Positions 10,916 through 23,838 of a DNA stretch of 64,000 nucleotides are shown here, piece by piece; within the stretch, counting starts at the first letter, position 1, and every line of letters begins with the position of its first letter. This DNA is from Knufia peltigerae (lineage: Eukaryota; Ascomycota; Eurotiomycetes; Chaetothyriales; Trichomeriaceae). The translations under genes and the position numbers were made by a program. Under the pieces are notes generated by a model, which searched no databases, had not been told where the DNA came from, and saw only the letters and a list, made by a program, of their open reading frames with translations. The DNA lies in the NCBI GenBank assembly GCA_030247855.1, contig JAPDRN010000032.1, positions 124,001 through 188,000 on the forward strand, given 5' to 3'.

Positions 10916-13208
10916 TCAGCCCTTTGAATCGTTTGGGGAGAAGACGCCATCATTCTCGCTTGTCGATTCTTCGGGGTGTACCTCCTTCGCGCTCAACATC
11001 ATCTTTCTCGAAACCTCGCTAACCATAAGCTCAGAGTAGTTGTGGATGAAAAAGGCCGAGATTATGGAGCATGCGCCCAGAGCAATTCCTGCATACCAGA
11101 CGTATCTGTACCTGTTGGTCAACTTTCTGATGTCATTAGTTACTTGGAGAAGTATCGTACCGAAATGAATCAGCATAACCTTGTTCCACCGCAATCCCTA
11201 CGCTTTTCATTATTTCTGGAGTAATACCAGGAACAGCTGTCATGTTGGTCGAGTAGTTAACCAGCAAAGACTCCAGCGAGGACGAAGGTAGCCCCGCCTT
11301 GAGAGCAGCCGATTCGATTTTTGCTGGTAATATAGACTTCAACTTAGAAGTCAGGATTGCCACATAGATGGCCGCTATCGTGAGTTAGGACATTGTCAGT
11401 AAGGTTGATTGAGACTAGAACGCTTACTAGCCACTGCGGACGACCCGTAACCAAAGGTCCCGAGGATCCCTATGGCCGAGCCAATATCCTCGTCCGGACA
11501 GGAAAGAGGAAGAAGGGATCTGGATGCGGATTCAATGATACCGCACGACCCACTAATGAGAGCCACGAACGTCGCGGCTTTAGATGTCTGCCCAGGCTGA
11601 ACTGATACCATGGCTCCCACAAAGGTAGTCAAAACCACAGCACATGCCACAATAATGTATTTGTGGTAGGGAACGAAGGTCAAAATGACCCCGGCTAACC
11701 CCAAACCAAGCAGTGTACATGCAGTTTGGACGGCATTCAATAAGTTAGCTTGCTAGTGCATCAGACTGGATTGTGGACCTACTGCCAACCAGCTTCTGTG
11801 ATCGGGGCTACCCGGTAGAATACTGTTCACCTGTTGCGGCCAGAGAATTGCGCTCGAGAGAACGACGCAGGACCCAACACCTGCGCAGAGCACCTAGGTT
11901 TCGCGTTAGTAGTGATAGTGATTGCTGACAGCTTCGATCAATACCATCGAGAGGAATCCGCGAGCTTTGAATCTGCTAGATCGTTAGTGAAAAGGCTTCA
12001 AGCATGAATAGGAAACAGACAGATGCGTAGGTAGTATCTGGTCGCCGGTATACCACATTTCTGACCATATAAGTCTCAAATACCTAAAATGGGTATGAGG
12101 ATAACGAAATACCGTAAAAGCCAAAAACCATAAGAGTACAAACTCCCACAACAATCATGGCGATAACACGTGCTGATTTCCAAGGATAGAGGTTGCCACC
12201 AAGGCTGAGGCCCATAAGAAACAGAAGCAGGCCAGCTGTGAACAGAACAAGTCCCCCAAAATCTGTTCGTTTCAGTTGCTCCCATCGCGATCGGCCTAAG
12301 TGCAACAGTTTAAATCCAGGAGGAAAATAGCATAACGTGAAAACTACTAGCGTAAATGCTTTCGACGCAACCATGTCAGTTCCAACTACGTCAAGAAGCG
12401 AGACAGGACTCATACCATTTAAGATGAGTGGGAAGTAGAAGACCCATCTCCAATTCCCGTTGGACGCGTTGAGAATCTGGCGCGTCAAGGCTGGGCCGAG
12501 ACCGTACCCCACCATGGCAGAGAAATACACCGCCGAGTTAACCAGGGGCCTCATTTTTTTGGGTATGACTAGACACATGACGGCTTAGTATGCCATGGAC
12601 AGTGGGGGAAGGAAGTGTAATACGGGGTGGACTAACGTTCGGCAAGCCAGATCGTAAAGCTGCTCTGGACAGCCGCAGCAAGACCCGTGAGGACCTGACC
12701 GCCGACTATCGTTCGAGCGCTGTGTGCCGTTCCAGATACAATACAACCAAGAACTGCCAGCGCGTTGGCACCGATCACGAAATATCGACGCCCAAAGATA
12801 TCAGCCAGGCGACCAAATAATAGCAAACTGACTGAGTAACACAAATTGTAGGCGAGTGGGATCCAGTTTATGGCAATGGATTCACCAAACTCGGCGACAA
12901 TCTCAGGCGTGGCGTTTGCGGCATATATATATGGTATAATATAAGCATTGTTAGTAACCACTGCACCCTATAGCAGTATAGTCAGCAGAGGAACTTGTCG
13001 GTCGTAGAGAAATCAAAAGACTCACAACTAAGAGACCAATGAATCTGGGATTCCGAAAATACTTCGCTGACAGGTCGTTACCCAAGGCAGCGTCGCTAAT
13101 GTCGAAAGTCTCGGTGTGCACCGCGACATGATCGGTAAGAGAAGCGAGCTGACTATGCTGGGGCTGCTCCGACTCCACGTGGAGTTCTTCTGGCTTGCCG
13201 AACACCAT
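10916..13208 (-). CDS. TRI12-type major facilitator (trichothecene-efflux family), copy 1
   Basis: Complement of 10916-11111, 11161-11374, 11428-11752, 11783-11893, 11930-11972, 12021-12060, 12113-12346, 12416-12568, 12637-12967 and 13026-13208; ten exons, 609 aa. The N-terminus is hydrophilic, followed by about 14 hydrophobic segments. The MFS loop motif GRLADIFGRRYF follows TM2, and LAELIPKK is typical of the TRI12 group. The family exports toxic or cluster-derived small molecules by proton antiport at the plasma membrane; some members move siderophores. The 40-nt and 43-nt exons rest on frame, splice consensus and similarity to the second copy at 29.8 kb (YEMW...LPTHLF matching WERLM...PKIF). 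It is divergent from P450 copy 1. Substrate unknown. Confidence 0.82.
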
Positions 13209-14128
13209 GTCTACGAGGCCAAATTTACTCAGAAAACGTCTTCCTGAATGTTGTGAGAGATTTTGTAGTTTACTGGAATTACTAGAAAGTGAGGGAACTA
13301 GCCTTCATATAGATGCGGGTCCAGCTTGCTCTATAGCCCCCCAGATTCCCCCCGGACACCACCCACGGGGTGATTGCTGGACAGATAGGGGTATTACACG
13401 TGGTAGCAACAACGTACGGGGTGTGCCTGGGACTGACACGCATTGACCCTCGTTCCGGCGATCATGATACTACCTTAGCCTAAGCGTCCCCATTCACGGC
13501 TATGTACAAACCAGCACCCGACATCATGAACGCGAAGCAGACGCCCATCTGGTCGCTGATGCTTGGAACCTATCGAGGCCATCGTGTTAATATCGCCAAT
13601 GAGTCCAGCTTGGAAAACTGTTCATCCTTGTAGCGTCTAACGCCAATGACACAACTTAGAGCACTCTCGGTAGTCTGCTGTCCGAGGCTTATGCATACCT
13701 AGAAGTATTAGCAAGTCGCGGTGCAGGTGCCTTGTACCGGAAACTGGTATCAACCGTGGACGTACAAGCGCCACGTTAGGCCTCGGGGGCACGCGTACAC
13801 GCTGCATTGTTCTATTTGTAACTTCTAGCTACTCGTCGGCAAATAGATCCCGCAGATCACAGCCAAACTGCGTTGAAGTGATTTTAGCCTCTCCCTGTGG
13901 GGTGTGGGGGATAATTCATCCCGAATCAGGGGATCTCCAGCCTGATCTGCCTAGCTTTTACCCGTCCACATAGGGTGATCCGTACAGTGTCCTTCCATAT
14001 GCAAGGAGGATGGTGCCCTGCCAAGCTACTATTTTATCAGTCTGAAGCCTTCGCTTTGACCTTTGCACCTCCATCCTAAGGTTCAGAACAGAGAGGTGAA
14101 CAATTAAGTATACGGGTCGTTCGGGAAA
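13209..14128. promoter_or_regulatory. Divergent promoter between MFS copy 1 and P450 copy 1
   Basis: 920 bp between opposite start codons, probably a shared control region. It contains a C-rich tract near 13335-13380 and one CGG-N10-CCG arrangement at 13837-13852 that could bind a Zn2Cys6 dimer. A single such match in 0.9 kb is not statistically remarkable. Confidence 0.4.
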
Positions 14129-15809
14129 ATGACGGTATTGGCACTTGTCCAATTCTCTATAGCCACGGTAAGCTGTTTTACAAAGTCCATCTATGCAGCG
14201 GCTCATAGGTCTTTCTTGCTAGCCAATCTGCCTATTTGTGGCATCCGTGATATACAACGTCTTTTTTCACCCTCTGCGGCACTATCCCGGACCTTGGCTC
14301 TCCGCCGCCACCAAGATTCCTTGGTATCGAGCTCTTCTCACAGGGGATCTCTCATTTTATACTCAGCGCATCCATGAGAAATATGGGGACATAGTTCGCA
14401 TCTCGCCGAATGAGCTCTCATATATAACTGCGGGTGCCTGGAAGGATGTCTACGCGAATCGAGTCAATCATACACTGCTTCCAAAAGACGAGAAGTTTTA
14501 CCACCCTCCTCCAGGAGGAGCTCACAGTATCCTCACAGCGCCCCATGAAGCTCATTCTCGCATCCGTCGCCTTCTTTCACATGCATTTTCGGAAAAGGCT
14601 CTGCGAGATCAGGAATCCTTGATCAAGGTTTACGTGGACCTGCTCGTCCAGCGTCTTCACGAGGAATCGAATTCGAAATCTGCCTCTCTCGATATGGTAT
14701 CCTGGTACAATTGGACCACTTTCGACATCTTCGGCGATCTCATGTTCGCGGAACCTTTCGGATGCCTTGACTCAGCCTCGTATCATCCTTGGGTCGACCT
14801 CCTATTCAAGAGCATCAAGGCACAGACGCTCGCCAATGCTGCCGCGCACCTTGGTATACTGCCACTGCTCAGAAGATTTCCCCCAAAACGTTTGGTGGAG
14901 ACCAGACTGAAACACATGTCTATGACAACAGAGAAGGTCACCAAGCGGTTGGACTTAAAGACTGACCGAGCGGACTTTATGGGTTTCATTCTGAAGCACA
15001 ATGACGATGAGTTCGCCATGAGCCTCCCAGAGATCAAATCGACCTCCTTTGGCATCATAATTGCCGGATCTGAAACCACTGCCACCCTCCTTTCCGGCAC
15101 GACATACTACCTCCTTAAGAATCCTGAGAAATTGGCGAAATTGACCAAAGAAGTCCGAGAGGCTTTCCACTCCGAAGATGAAATCAACCTCACCTCCGTC
15201 AATGGCCTCACGTACATGCTTGCAGTATTAGACGAGGGCCTTCGAATGTATCCACCGGTGCCTGTCGGCCTCCCGCGCCGAGTGCCCGAATCCGGCGAGA
15301 CTATCGTGGGAAACTTCGTTCCCCCCAACGTATGCTCTAACTCTCTGCAACAAACGGGATATGTCTTTTCTAACAGAGTAACATCGATAGACCGTTGTAT
15401 CGGTAAACCATTGGGCAGCTTACCGTTCACCACGAAACTTTTCGCAGCCAGAGTCCTTCATTCCCGAAAGATGGCTTGACGACACGGACTTCTCTGACAA
15501 CAAGCGGGTATTCCAGCCGTTCAGCACAGGCCCGCGGGCTTGCATAGGCCGAAAGTAAGCTTGCCTCTCGCCCCCTCGGAAATCCAGACAAGTGACAAAG
15601 AAAATTCTAGCTTGGCCTATGTTGAGATGAAACTTATCTTGGCCCGTATCGTTTGGAACTTTGACATGGAGATTGACGCCACAAGTAACGACTGGGCTAA
15701 CCAGAAGATGTTCATCCTATGGGATAAACCTCCTCTTTTGGTCCGTATGACCTCGAGGCCAGACCTGCAGACACTGAAATATCGCTCGAAGAACAGTGAA
15801 AAAGTATGA
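14129..15809 (+). CDS. Cytochrome P450 monooxygenase, copy 1 (isotrichodermin C-15 hydroxylase-like)
   Basis: Exons 14129-14167, 14223-15329, 15391-15554 and 15611-15809; 502 aa. A hydrophobic N-terminal anchor is followed by HPLRHYPGPW. The I-helix motif is AGSETTAT, the ExxR motif is EGLR, PERW follows, and the heme loop FSTGPRACIG has ligand Cys433. All are intact. It resembles fungal P450s annotated as isotrichodermin C-15 hydroxylase or benzoate 4-monooxygenase-like, ER-bound enzymes that hydroxylate terpenoid, aromatic or alicyclic compounds. The first exon is short (13 codons) and inferred from its ATG and splice sites. The paralog at 27.7 kb shares the two 3' intron positions, including the one after CIGR. 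It is divergent from an exporter, so the pair probably acts on one compound class. Confidence 0.87.
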
Positions 15810-16016
15810 AGGAATGTGGTGTCTCTGCTACACGAAACAGGTGGCAGCTACGATGAATCTGCCAATACCAGAGCTAAGACGCTGTTTATGTATGTCCTCA
15901 TTTGCTGGCGATATGTAGGTGAGTTGGCGAAGAATATTTTGATGACGTGTGGCAAGAACATTGAAAACTCTATAAACTGTTTAAAGTATATCATTTCGTC
16001 CAGTTAAACCAATTGT

Positions 16017-18975
16017 TCACATCCAATTCACGCTTTTGCGATAGTCCGACATTGAGGGATGTCGATTGGGTGGTGGACGAGAGGGCCAATAAGGTATTGG
16101 CGACACAGGGCCTTCCACAACCTGATCTGAAGGAGCTGCGATAATACCGTTCAACGTATCAACCCCGGAATGGCGCCCGGTTAGGTGGGGAGTGTCACTC
16201 GAGTCGAGGGAGGGTATAGGAGCGGGCACTATGTTGGCGTCATCATCTAATATGGCAACGTCCGGCCCATTATCTTGGCTGAGTATGTCGTTGGATATGT
16301 GGTCGACGTTGAGAAAATCGTCGTCGAAAAACAGTGGGTCAGTGAGATTCAAGCCGCCCATATCTGTTGGCCATTTTGTGCCCATAGTAGGAAAGGTGCC
16401 CAAGCTCCAGTTGTTGGACGTCACGACCGAATCAAGCCCAAACCCGGGATCTCGATCCATAGTGGGCGCCCTGTAATACCTCTTGGTAGTGTTGGAGGTG
16501 CTTGTGTTGATCGGCCCGTGGCGGGGGTGCCTGGGGCTTGAGCCTTGGACGCGCTGTCTATGTGCTTGCGGCGGTTGTACGTCGTCCTGCGAAAACGTGC
16601 TCTTCCGCTTCAGAGACGTGGGCGAGCCTCGAATTTGACTCATTTGGGAAGTTTGTGGTCCTGAAAAGAGCAATTTTGGCCCTTCAGCCCAGCCAGGGTC
16701 TTCGAAAATCTTGTCCAGAACATTGGCCATCCTGTCTGCGGCCTTGTAGATGGAACCCATGCTCCTCATAGCATCTCTCATGGCCTGGAGATAACGAAGT
16801 GGGACAGTACGCTCAGCGGGGTCCTGTAAGCTCGCTATACCTGCAATCAGGGCTGTTGCCGCCGTCCCAGCGTGATCCAGGCCAGTGATGAACATCTGGC
16901 TACCCTGAAATCTGGAGTAATAATACTTGAAGATCCTCGCGAGCCGGATCGAGTTGTCAAAACACACTTTGCGCGACAGAATGGAGAGCTCGTTGATCTC
17001 GGGATACGGAGGTGCATCATCTGACGAAGGCACTCTACTTGCTTCCGGGTGGCCATAATTGGCGAACGGCCGATGTAGCAGAATCAAAAGTGCATAAAAC
17101 TGTTGACTGTATCATCGAAAGTATCAGCAGCTAGTGCTGTAATTTAGAATGGCGGGGGGTAAGGCCAAGGGAGAAAAGCTCAAAGGGAGTTCTGACTCAC
17201 TGTAACAAAAGGAAACCCGCAGGCGCGTTCTGAATATTTACCGGTCTCCACTTGAGATGATCCGGAAGGTTTGAATACCACTCGTTGAGTTTTCGATCCA
17301 ACGCAGCCATCGCGAGGTAAGCCTTCACATCTATCCGGAAAGCACCAACCTCGAAGATTTCGGTCATCCGCCTGGCGAACTCCATTAACTGGAGCAAATA
17401 CCGATATATTTCCCCATCAAGCGAGTCGAGAGCTTCCGCCATGAGTTCCATACTGCGTGACAGCTGGTTGCTTCCTAGATCAGAGCCCTTGATCACCGTC
17501 GGGCGACCCAGGAATAAAGCCCAGTACCTACGCATATCAGTGACTATTTCGAACCCAGGTCCGAAACCGTGCTTACGTATCGTAGGTGACACATGCCCAG
17601 AGCACCATATGTCGCACTTGCACGGTGACCTTGGGCAGGTCGATCATCGTGCAGTCAAGGTTTAGTCCTACGTCAATCGCCAGCCGACATGCCATACCTG
17701 CAGGAAGAAAGTGTCAGATGACGGAAAGCATGGTCATGTGGTTCCCACATGCATGAATGGGATTACGCATATCAAGTTGCAATCCGAGACCTCGGGATAC
17801 ACTCACCAGAGTACATCCATCCACTGCTGTCCCTTCCGGTAGCATTCTCCAAATCTCCTAGAATCAGCAAGGCCTGGATACTGGGCAGGCCCCCAGGCGA
17901 CGAAAGTTCGAAATCGACCAAGCGCCGGGCTTCCCTCTGGATTTTGGTCTCCTTGCCCGATCCTAGGAGATCGCTGACTAGGGGCAGACTAGTATCAGCG
18001 AAGCGCATCCCCATGGCGAGGAGGGTAAGGTGTAGGAAGGCGCTGTAATGAGTATTCTGTCTTTGCCTCATGTCGTTCAAGAATGCTTCTTTGTGGACAA
18101 CGAACAGAACGCTATTGTAGTATGTCCAGTACAGGTCCAGAAGATAGTCTTGCGTCTGTTGAGGAATGTCTCTTAGCGCAAAGAGACCATATCTCTCCTG
18201 GTCCCGACACTCCAGAGAGCGAGGCCAGGTGCTCATGGCGGAGTAGATATGGAAGTTAGTAGTCGGTCCAAAGTATCGGAGCCTTCCAGTCAAGTCATCG
18301 TAGGTCCAGTGACCCTGAGTGGAAAGTATATGGGCCAGAATTCCATCACTAGATGCCGTTGAAAGTGGGCTACCGCTGGAACACACAGATTGCACGCGAG
18401 GATGCTGCATCTCGTCGGATTCAAATGTTACGCTTTCAGTAGGAACAATGTGTGCGTCAGGGGCGAACCCAGTCTCGACTGCCTCACTATTCTCGGTCGT
18501 CGAAGGCGGGGTCCTTTGTGCCGTTCCTTTCAGCTGATTCTGCTCGTTTGATCCGTTCGATTTGAGATTCCGGTCGGCAGTTGGTTGTTGTAAGCCTTGT
18601 TTGCGCAGCAGATCCTCTAGGGTCTTCATGCGATCTGCAAGTGATTCCATATGGGCTTTTATAACCGGCCTTGGAGTTGATTAGTTACACTGGCACTGGC
18701 AATTTTGAGAAGTCACAACCTTCTTCGTCGGTCATCTTGTATGATACACGCCGTGTCGTTTGCTCGACAGTGGTCGCAGGCAGTGGCTCCCTCTTGTATC
18801 ACACACTAATCCAGGCATGGTTATGAGCTGACGGTGACCATATGAATGCTGGACTTACCCTGCTTCTGCGAGCACGGCATGCTGCACAAGCCACTGAAGT
18901 TCGAGACCGCTGCCTGGGTCGTCCACCATTGTTGTCGCTGGCGTTCCTGTTCTCTGAAGGTGGGGGCGCGGGCAT
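16017..18975 (-). CDS. Zn2Cys6 transcription factor 1
   Basis: Complement of 16017-17106, 17201-17527, 17577-17697, 17807-18669, 18720-18805 and 18859-18975; 867 aa. The binuclear zinc cluster has six cysteines (30, 33, 40, 49, 52, 59; spacing C2C6C8C2C6C), with the intron after residue 39 splitting it in phase 0. A short heptad-like linker (ESLADRMKTLEDLLRKQ) could mediate dimerisation. The middle holds the fungal_trans homology region (YNSVLFVVHKEAFL, GGLPSIQALLILG, LLLHQQFYALLILLHRPF), followed by a low-complexity tail. Nuclear regulator; probable targets are the surrounding oxidative genes, by location only. It lies between P450 copy 1 and the PRISE gene. Confidence 0.86.
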
Positions 18976-19597
18976 CTTGGATATTTCATTCGGATTAAAA
19001 TCATCTACAATCAGGTGCCTGAGTTGCTTCTGCGGTGATCAGAAATCATTCAGCACAGAGCGTCAGCTCAAGCAGTCGAGCTTTCGAAGATTCCGAAATC
19101 GTGAGGCGAAGATTTTGCTCCAGGTTGGGGAACCCCGCGTATGGGGTACGACTGCGCCTCGATCCTCATGAGGAACTTAGTCAGTGCTGGTGCTGTTGAA
19201 GGGACGTTTTTGATTGCGTGGAAGTAACTGACTCATGCGAATCTGGGGCCGGGTCCACTTTGTGAGATGGGAGCAACGCCAAAAAGCTCTACCACATTGG
19301 ACCAGAACCGGCTAAGAGGACTGACTACTCCGTAGCCTCGGAAAGACTAAGACTGCCCAAGCCGCCAGGGCCCCAGATTGAGCTGTTACTTCGCTAAATG
19401 GAAACCTTTATCCGCCCCACGCGTACGTGAATGGCGATAACGACTGGTCAAAGTTACGACACCGAGACGAAGCTTGTTGGGACATTATTATCTGCACAAA
19501 ACCTGATCATAATTTTCACAAAGCTGAGCGCTCATGCTAAGGAAAGGAGTTGGCCACGGAGGGCAGAGGGCAGAGTCATGTCCATAATGGACAAGAA
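18976..19597. promoter_or_regulatory. Upstream region of transcription factor 1
   Basis: Holds the presumed promoter of the regulator (-) and the 3' UTR of the PRISE gene (-). No gene or clear motif seen. Confidence 0.35.
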
Positions 19598-20961
19598 TCA
19601 AGGAATCGCCTTGTTTTGTCGGAGACGGTCAAACACTGTCCACCAGGTTTGTCGAAGGTCTGAAGTTTCGTGGAATCCAGCATTTCGGCTCTTGGTGAGG
19701 TCCAGCGCCCGATCAAAACAGAGCTCTGACATAATATGCTGTTGGTAGTGTCCTTTACCTTCGTTTAACTCATTGTGTATTAGATTATTTCTCAGCCTGT
19801 TCTTCCTGACGAGTTCACTCCACGCTGAGAGATTCGACTTGAGGTAGTATCGTGGCTGAAGATAGTTCTCCACCGGCGGTGTGCCCTTGAGCCCAAACCA
19901 TTCGCAAATAACTGGCCAGCGCTGGGCCCAGGTCGTTGCTGTATCGCTGTCGGCGATATTGAAGGACTCGCCTCCGGTTCTTTTTGGGTGCAGTGACGCC
20001 CAAATGCTGAACTTTGCCACGATATCCTGGGAGCTGTCGTTAGATTTGGTGTTCCAAGCTTCCCATGAACCCGGAAAGGCACAGTCTTGGCCTGCTCCCT
20101 CGACTGCAGCAAAGAGGCTTAGATAAACGGCGAGTGTCTGCGCGAGGCAATATGTATTACCATTAGGTACAAACCCAGGCTACAGTTGTGGTAAGTCACT
20201 CTCATTCTTCTGGAAGATTCAAGCTCACGAGGATTCCACATACAATCACATCCGGGCGGACATCACACCATGTCCATTTGCGTCCTTGGGACAGAGACCT
20301 CAAGCGGTCAAGAAGATGGTAGTAGAACATCTGTGCTGCATAAGGCTGAGGGATGCGGGGCAACGACTCCTTCAGAGGCAATTCGCCCGAGAAAGGAAAC
20401 AAATCTTTGCCCAAGTGAACTCCGTAGGCCTCTTGAGGAGTCAGAATATCATCGATGCTCAAGATATGGAACAGTCTTTATTTGGACTAACCTTGGTACC
20501 GCTAGGAAGAACAACGAACAAAAGTTTTTCCGAAAGCCTGTCAACTGCATTGATTGTCCGCTCTAGCATCCGAGTGTTGACCGTGCTTTCGATATTGGGG
20601 TCCGTAGAGTGGCGATACGCTGCAACCTGGTATTAGCCAATATGCGATGTGGGACGTGACTGTCCTACAAACCGTAGAAGTAAATGTCCGTCACATCTTC
20701 GATGTCTCTTATCTTGCTCTTCATCTGGCTCTCAAGCTCTTCCTGGCTAGCACTATTGAGGTCCACGCCACTGACCAGTCTGAGACTGTCGTTGATTGGC
20801 CACAAAGTGTCTTGGAAGATAATCGGTCTGTTTGTGACGGCGCTGACCTTAGAGAATATTCCCTTCTGAGGGTAGCCCCGGAGTAGTTGATTCACGATCG
20901 CCCATCCAGTGATGCCTGAGGCCCCTAAAACCAAGGCGTGACGGCCTTTTGACCCTGACAT
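19598..20961 (-). CDS. PRISE-family NAD(P)H-dependent enone reductase
   Basis: Complement of 19598-20179, 20244-20429, 20492-20619 and 20673-20961; 394 aa. The N-terminal Rossmann motif is GASGITGW (residues 13-20). Further family markers are DVTDIYFYAY, LPSGTKAYGVHLG (putative active-site Tyr141), RPDVIPGFVPNGN and FNIADSDTATTW. PRISE proteins (progesterone 5-beta-reductase / iridoid synthase-like) are atypical SDRs that reduce the C=C bond of enones or related acceptors; fungal members often sit in secondary-metabolite loci. The start is the ATG at 20961. Acceptor choice for intron 2 (20430-20491) was made to keep GTK-AYGVHL. Close to three BVMOs, it could saturate a cyclic enone before ring oxidation (inference). 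Confidence 0.82.
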
Positions 20962-21476
20962 TCTGTCCAACACGGCCCTCGAGGAAAGTCGAGGAATGTG
21001 GTAAGCCGGTCGTTACAGAAGTTGAAGCAACTGGGGAAGGGACTGACAGTGATAATCAGGTGCTTTTGGAAGATATACCAGAACATGGCAGCGCGAAATT
21101 CAACCTGTCACCCTCGGAAAGTCTGGACTGTAGGTATTCTTGTCAGTAGCTTCGGACCCATGCCTACGACGCAATGGACCTAGTCGAACAGCCTACTCTT
21201 AGCCTATGAAGAAGGTCCAGCCAGGTGTATTTGCGTCGGGAATGAAATTTGAACATGACAAGCATTTCAAAGTAAGTGGCTTCGGATATGTCAGAGATCC
21301 CGTTCGTAGAGCCGTAGGCACCCACTGGTTCATCACGACAATGAGGACTATTTGTAGGTCAAGAGTCAGATAACATCATGGAGGCATTGAAATCATCCCG
21401 GCCTCATAATTCATTTTACCCTTCTCAACTGTGAATTGTAGATTACGTCTAGTCATGGCTCTTCCTCGCCGCCTGT
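20962..21476. promoter_or_regulatory. Upstream region of the PRISE gene
   Basis: Between the PRISE start (-) and the BVMO1 stop (-). Presumed promoter and 3' UTR. I see no coding sequence. Confidence 0.35.
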
Positions 21477-23838
21477 TTATACCACATAATCTCTCTGTTT
21501 GTCAAGTCCGTCCACCAACCCCATATACCATGTGATGTCTTTGCCATTCACATCCCGCTGAGTGAAGCCGTTACCTAGCCAATTCCAGCGATTCGTGCTT
21601 CTGTAGGTGATATCGAAGTCTTCGGGCCGAAGAGAAGAGATGAGCTCCATGCTGTAAGGTGATTAGGACAGCTACTTTTCCCATTATACTGACAGTTCAC
21701 CTACTATTGTGCTCTTGTACCACAATACAACATGACCTTGCCGTCTATCTTTCCACCTTTCATCTGTGAAGAGAATTAAGAAGTCAACACAATAGCTATG
21801 AAAAATAAATGAGATACGAACATGATTCGTAACGAAAGTGCCAGGTATAAAGGCAACAAGGATTTAGCTTACCCAACTCCGACATGGCTCGCTCCAAACC
21901 ATACGTTTGTGCCACAGGTCAGCATGCTCTCCGTACTCGTCCACCACCTTCCTCTTGGGTGTGAAACTCTTGAGTCTCTGAAGCTGCATTTTCTCGATCC
22001 ACTGAATATGATATCTCGACATGAATTCAATCATAGGAAGAACGCTGCCTTGGCCTATCATCCCGCCCCTGTCAGCGCTCTGACTAGAGCCATTTCGAAA
22101 CGCGTAAAATCTAGGCTGACTTACCGGTGGGACCATATGGCCCATAGAAAGTCAGGTAGTTCGGCATCTCGGGGGCCGCAACCCCAAGATATCCCAACGG
22201 CTTCTCCGCGTATATATCCTGGAGATTCTTTCCATTCGCAATGATGGGGAACCGGGGAACCCAAGTCGTGTCGAATCCTGTTGCGAAGATGATTGCATCA
22301 ACTTGCTGCTCATTACCTTCAGGGTCCATGAAGCCTTTCTCTGTAAGCTCCGTCAAGGCTTCAGCCAAATAGATTTTGACGTTGTTCGAAATCAAAGCTT
22401 CGAGGTAGCCGTTGCCGGGTCTAGTAAATCTGGGTAAGTATATCGCACAAGCTGTTGTTAAGAAATGTAGTACAGCTCACGTTGGTCGACGACATCCTAC
22501 TGGAAAGGTCTTCGGTATCAAGGTCTCAATTAGGTCCGGCCGCGATGATAGCTTTCGCTTCATGTCAGATAATGCGAACTGGACATTTTTGTTAACAATA
22601 CACCCGTTAAGGAATTGACATAGTTCTCACTTTGTTCGCTGCCTCTAGCGCTGGAGTGTTTTTATGCACTAGCATAAAGTCGCTCATCTCATACTCGATA
22701 GCCTTGCGATATTTCAGATACCAGGCAGGGTCTCCAGAGAACTTCTTTTTCATTTCGTTAGAGTCTGGAGTGTGTTTGATTAGCGCAGAGACCAGTTCGT
22801 GTGCTCAGTTAGCTACGCACATTCAAAGTTTCCTCCATTTGGCCCTGCATGTGCCTGGGCATAGCCGGCCGTCATCCAAGTTGGAGTCCTGATCCAGGTA
22901 TACAGTTTTTCAATCTCAGGTTGTAAATTAGTGATTAGTTGAATTCCACTGGACCCAGTTCCCACGACAGCAACACGCTTTCCTTTCAGATCGAGATCGC
23001 GAGGGTATGCTGCAGTGTGCGCCTTTGTGCCTTGAAAGCGATCAATACCTTTCACGTCAGGCCATTTCCAGTAGCTAGAACAAGAATTGTTAGATATCTG
23101 CGGACCATTTATATGCCGGGAACGATGTAATCCTCACTTCAATATACCCCCAGCGTTGATGAAGACGTCACAATGATCCTTAAAGGACCTTCCGTGGGTA
23201 ACATCAGTTACATCGACCGTCCATTGACCGGCGTCTTCATCCCATTCAGCCTTATCTACGGTGTGCTGGAGCTTGAAATACTTTCTTAGTCCATACTTAT
23301 GAGTGATGTCAACGAAGTATTGTAGGATCTCGGGCGCCTAGACTCATAGTTAGAGGAAACAAAGGGTGATATTCCCGTTCGGTATCTTGGTTTGTATCAT
23401 ACTTCAGAATAGTATTTCGACCAAACCTTTGGCTCCCACGTGAACTGATAGGTCACGCTTGGGATGTCACAAGCGCAGCCACTTAAGACCTCGTCAGACG
23501 GGGCTAGGCCTAGTGTCGAGGAGCAATGTCCTGACTATTACTCACGGATAGACATTTTCCACCCAAGTCCCCCCAACCTCATGATTCTTATCGTATATTG
23601 TAAGCTCAACATTTTCAAGTACATCTTGCGCAAACTTCGCAAAATTAACGCCTGCAGCTCCAGCTCCGACGACGATCACACGGAGGGGTCTCTTAACTCC
23701 TGAGGGAGTTTCATCGATTTGATAGCCGGTGTCCGATGTGTTCACCCAGCCGTAGAGATTTGGTCGCAACCGGGAGGGAGGGTCGAAGTCGTAAGGTGGC
23801 GTGGAATCTGACATAGAAGACTCTTGTATAGACCCCAT
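21477..23838 (-). CDS. Baeyer-Villiger-type flavin monooxygenase 1
   Basis: Complement of 21477-21651, 21705-21763, 21873-22048, 22125-22420, 22481-22578, 22631-22764, 22821-23074, 23138-23337, 23403-23481 and 23546-23838; ten exons, 587 aa. First Rossmann GAGAAG at 58-63 (FAD), GGTWVENVYPG, and the BVMO fingerprint FxGxxxHxxxYP at 204-215 (FQGTKAHTAAYP; Tyr replaces the usual Trp). Second Rossmann VVGTGSSG binds NADPH, and a late ATGFD motif is present. The family inserts oxygen beside a ketone, giving an ester or lactone. Adjacent stop codons just after exon 9 vanish when the intron starting at 21704 is removed. It is divergent from a cyclase-family hydrolase across 439 bp, a natural partner for product opening. 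Confidence 0.86.

Noticed and set aside
14223..14240. P450 start at a GTG inside the membrane anchor
   Set aside because: Nuclear fungal genes start at ATG; an upstream ATG exon at 14129 with good splice sites supplies the anchor.
21477..21764. Adjacent stop codons near the end of BVMO1
   Set aside because: A donor (gtaggt) overlaps the first stop; splicing to the next acceptor restores QYMELISS in frame.
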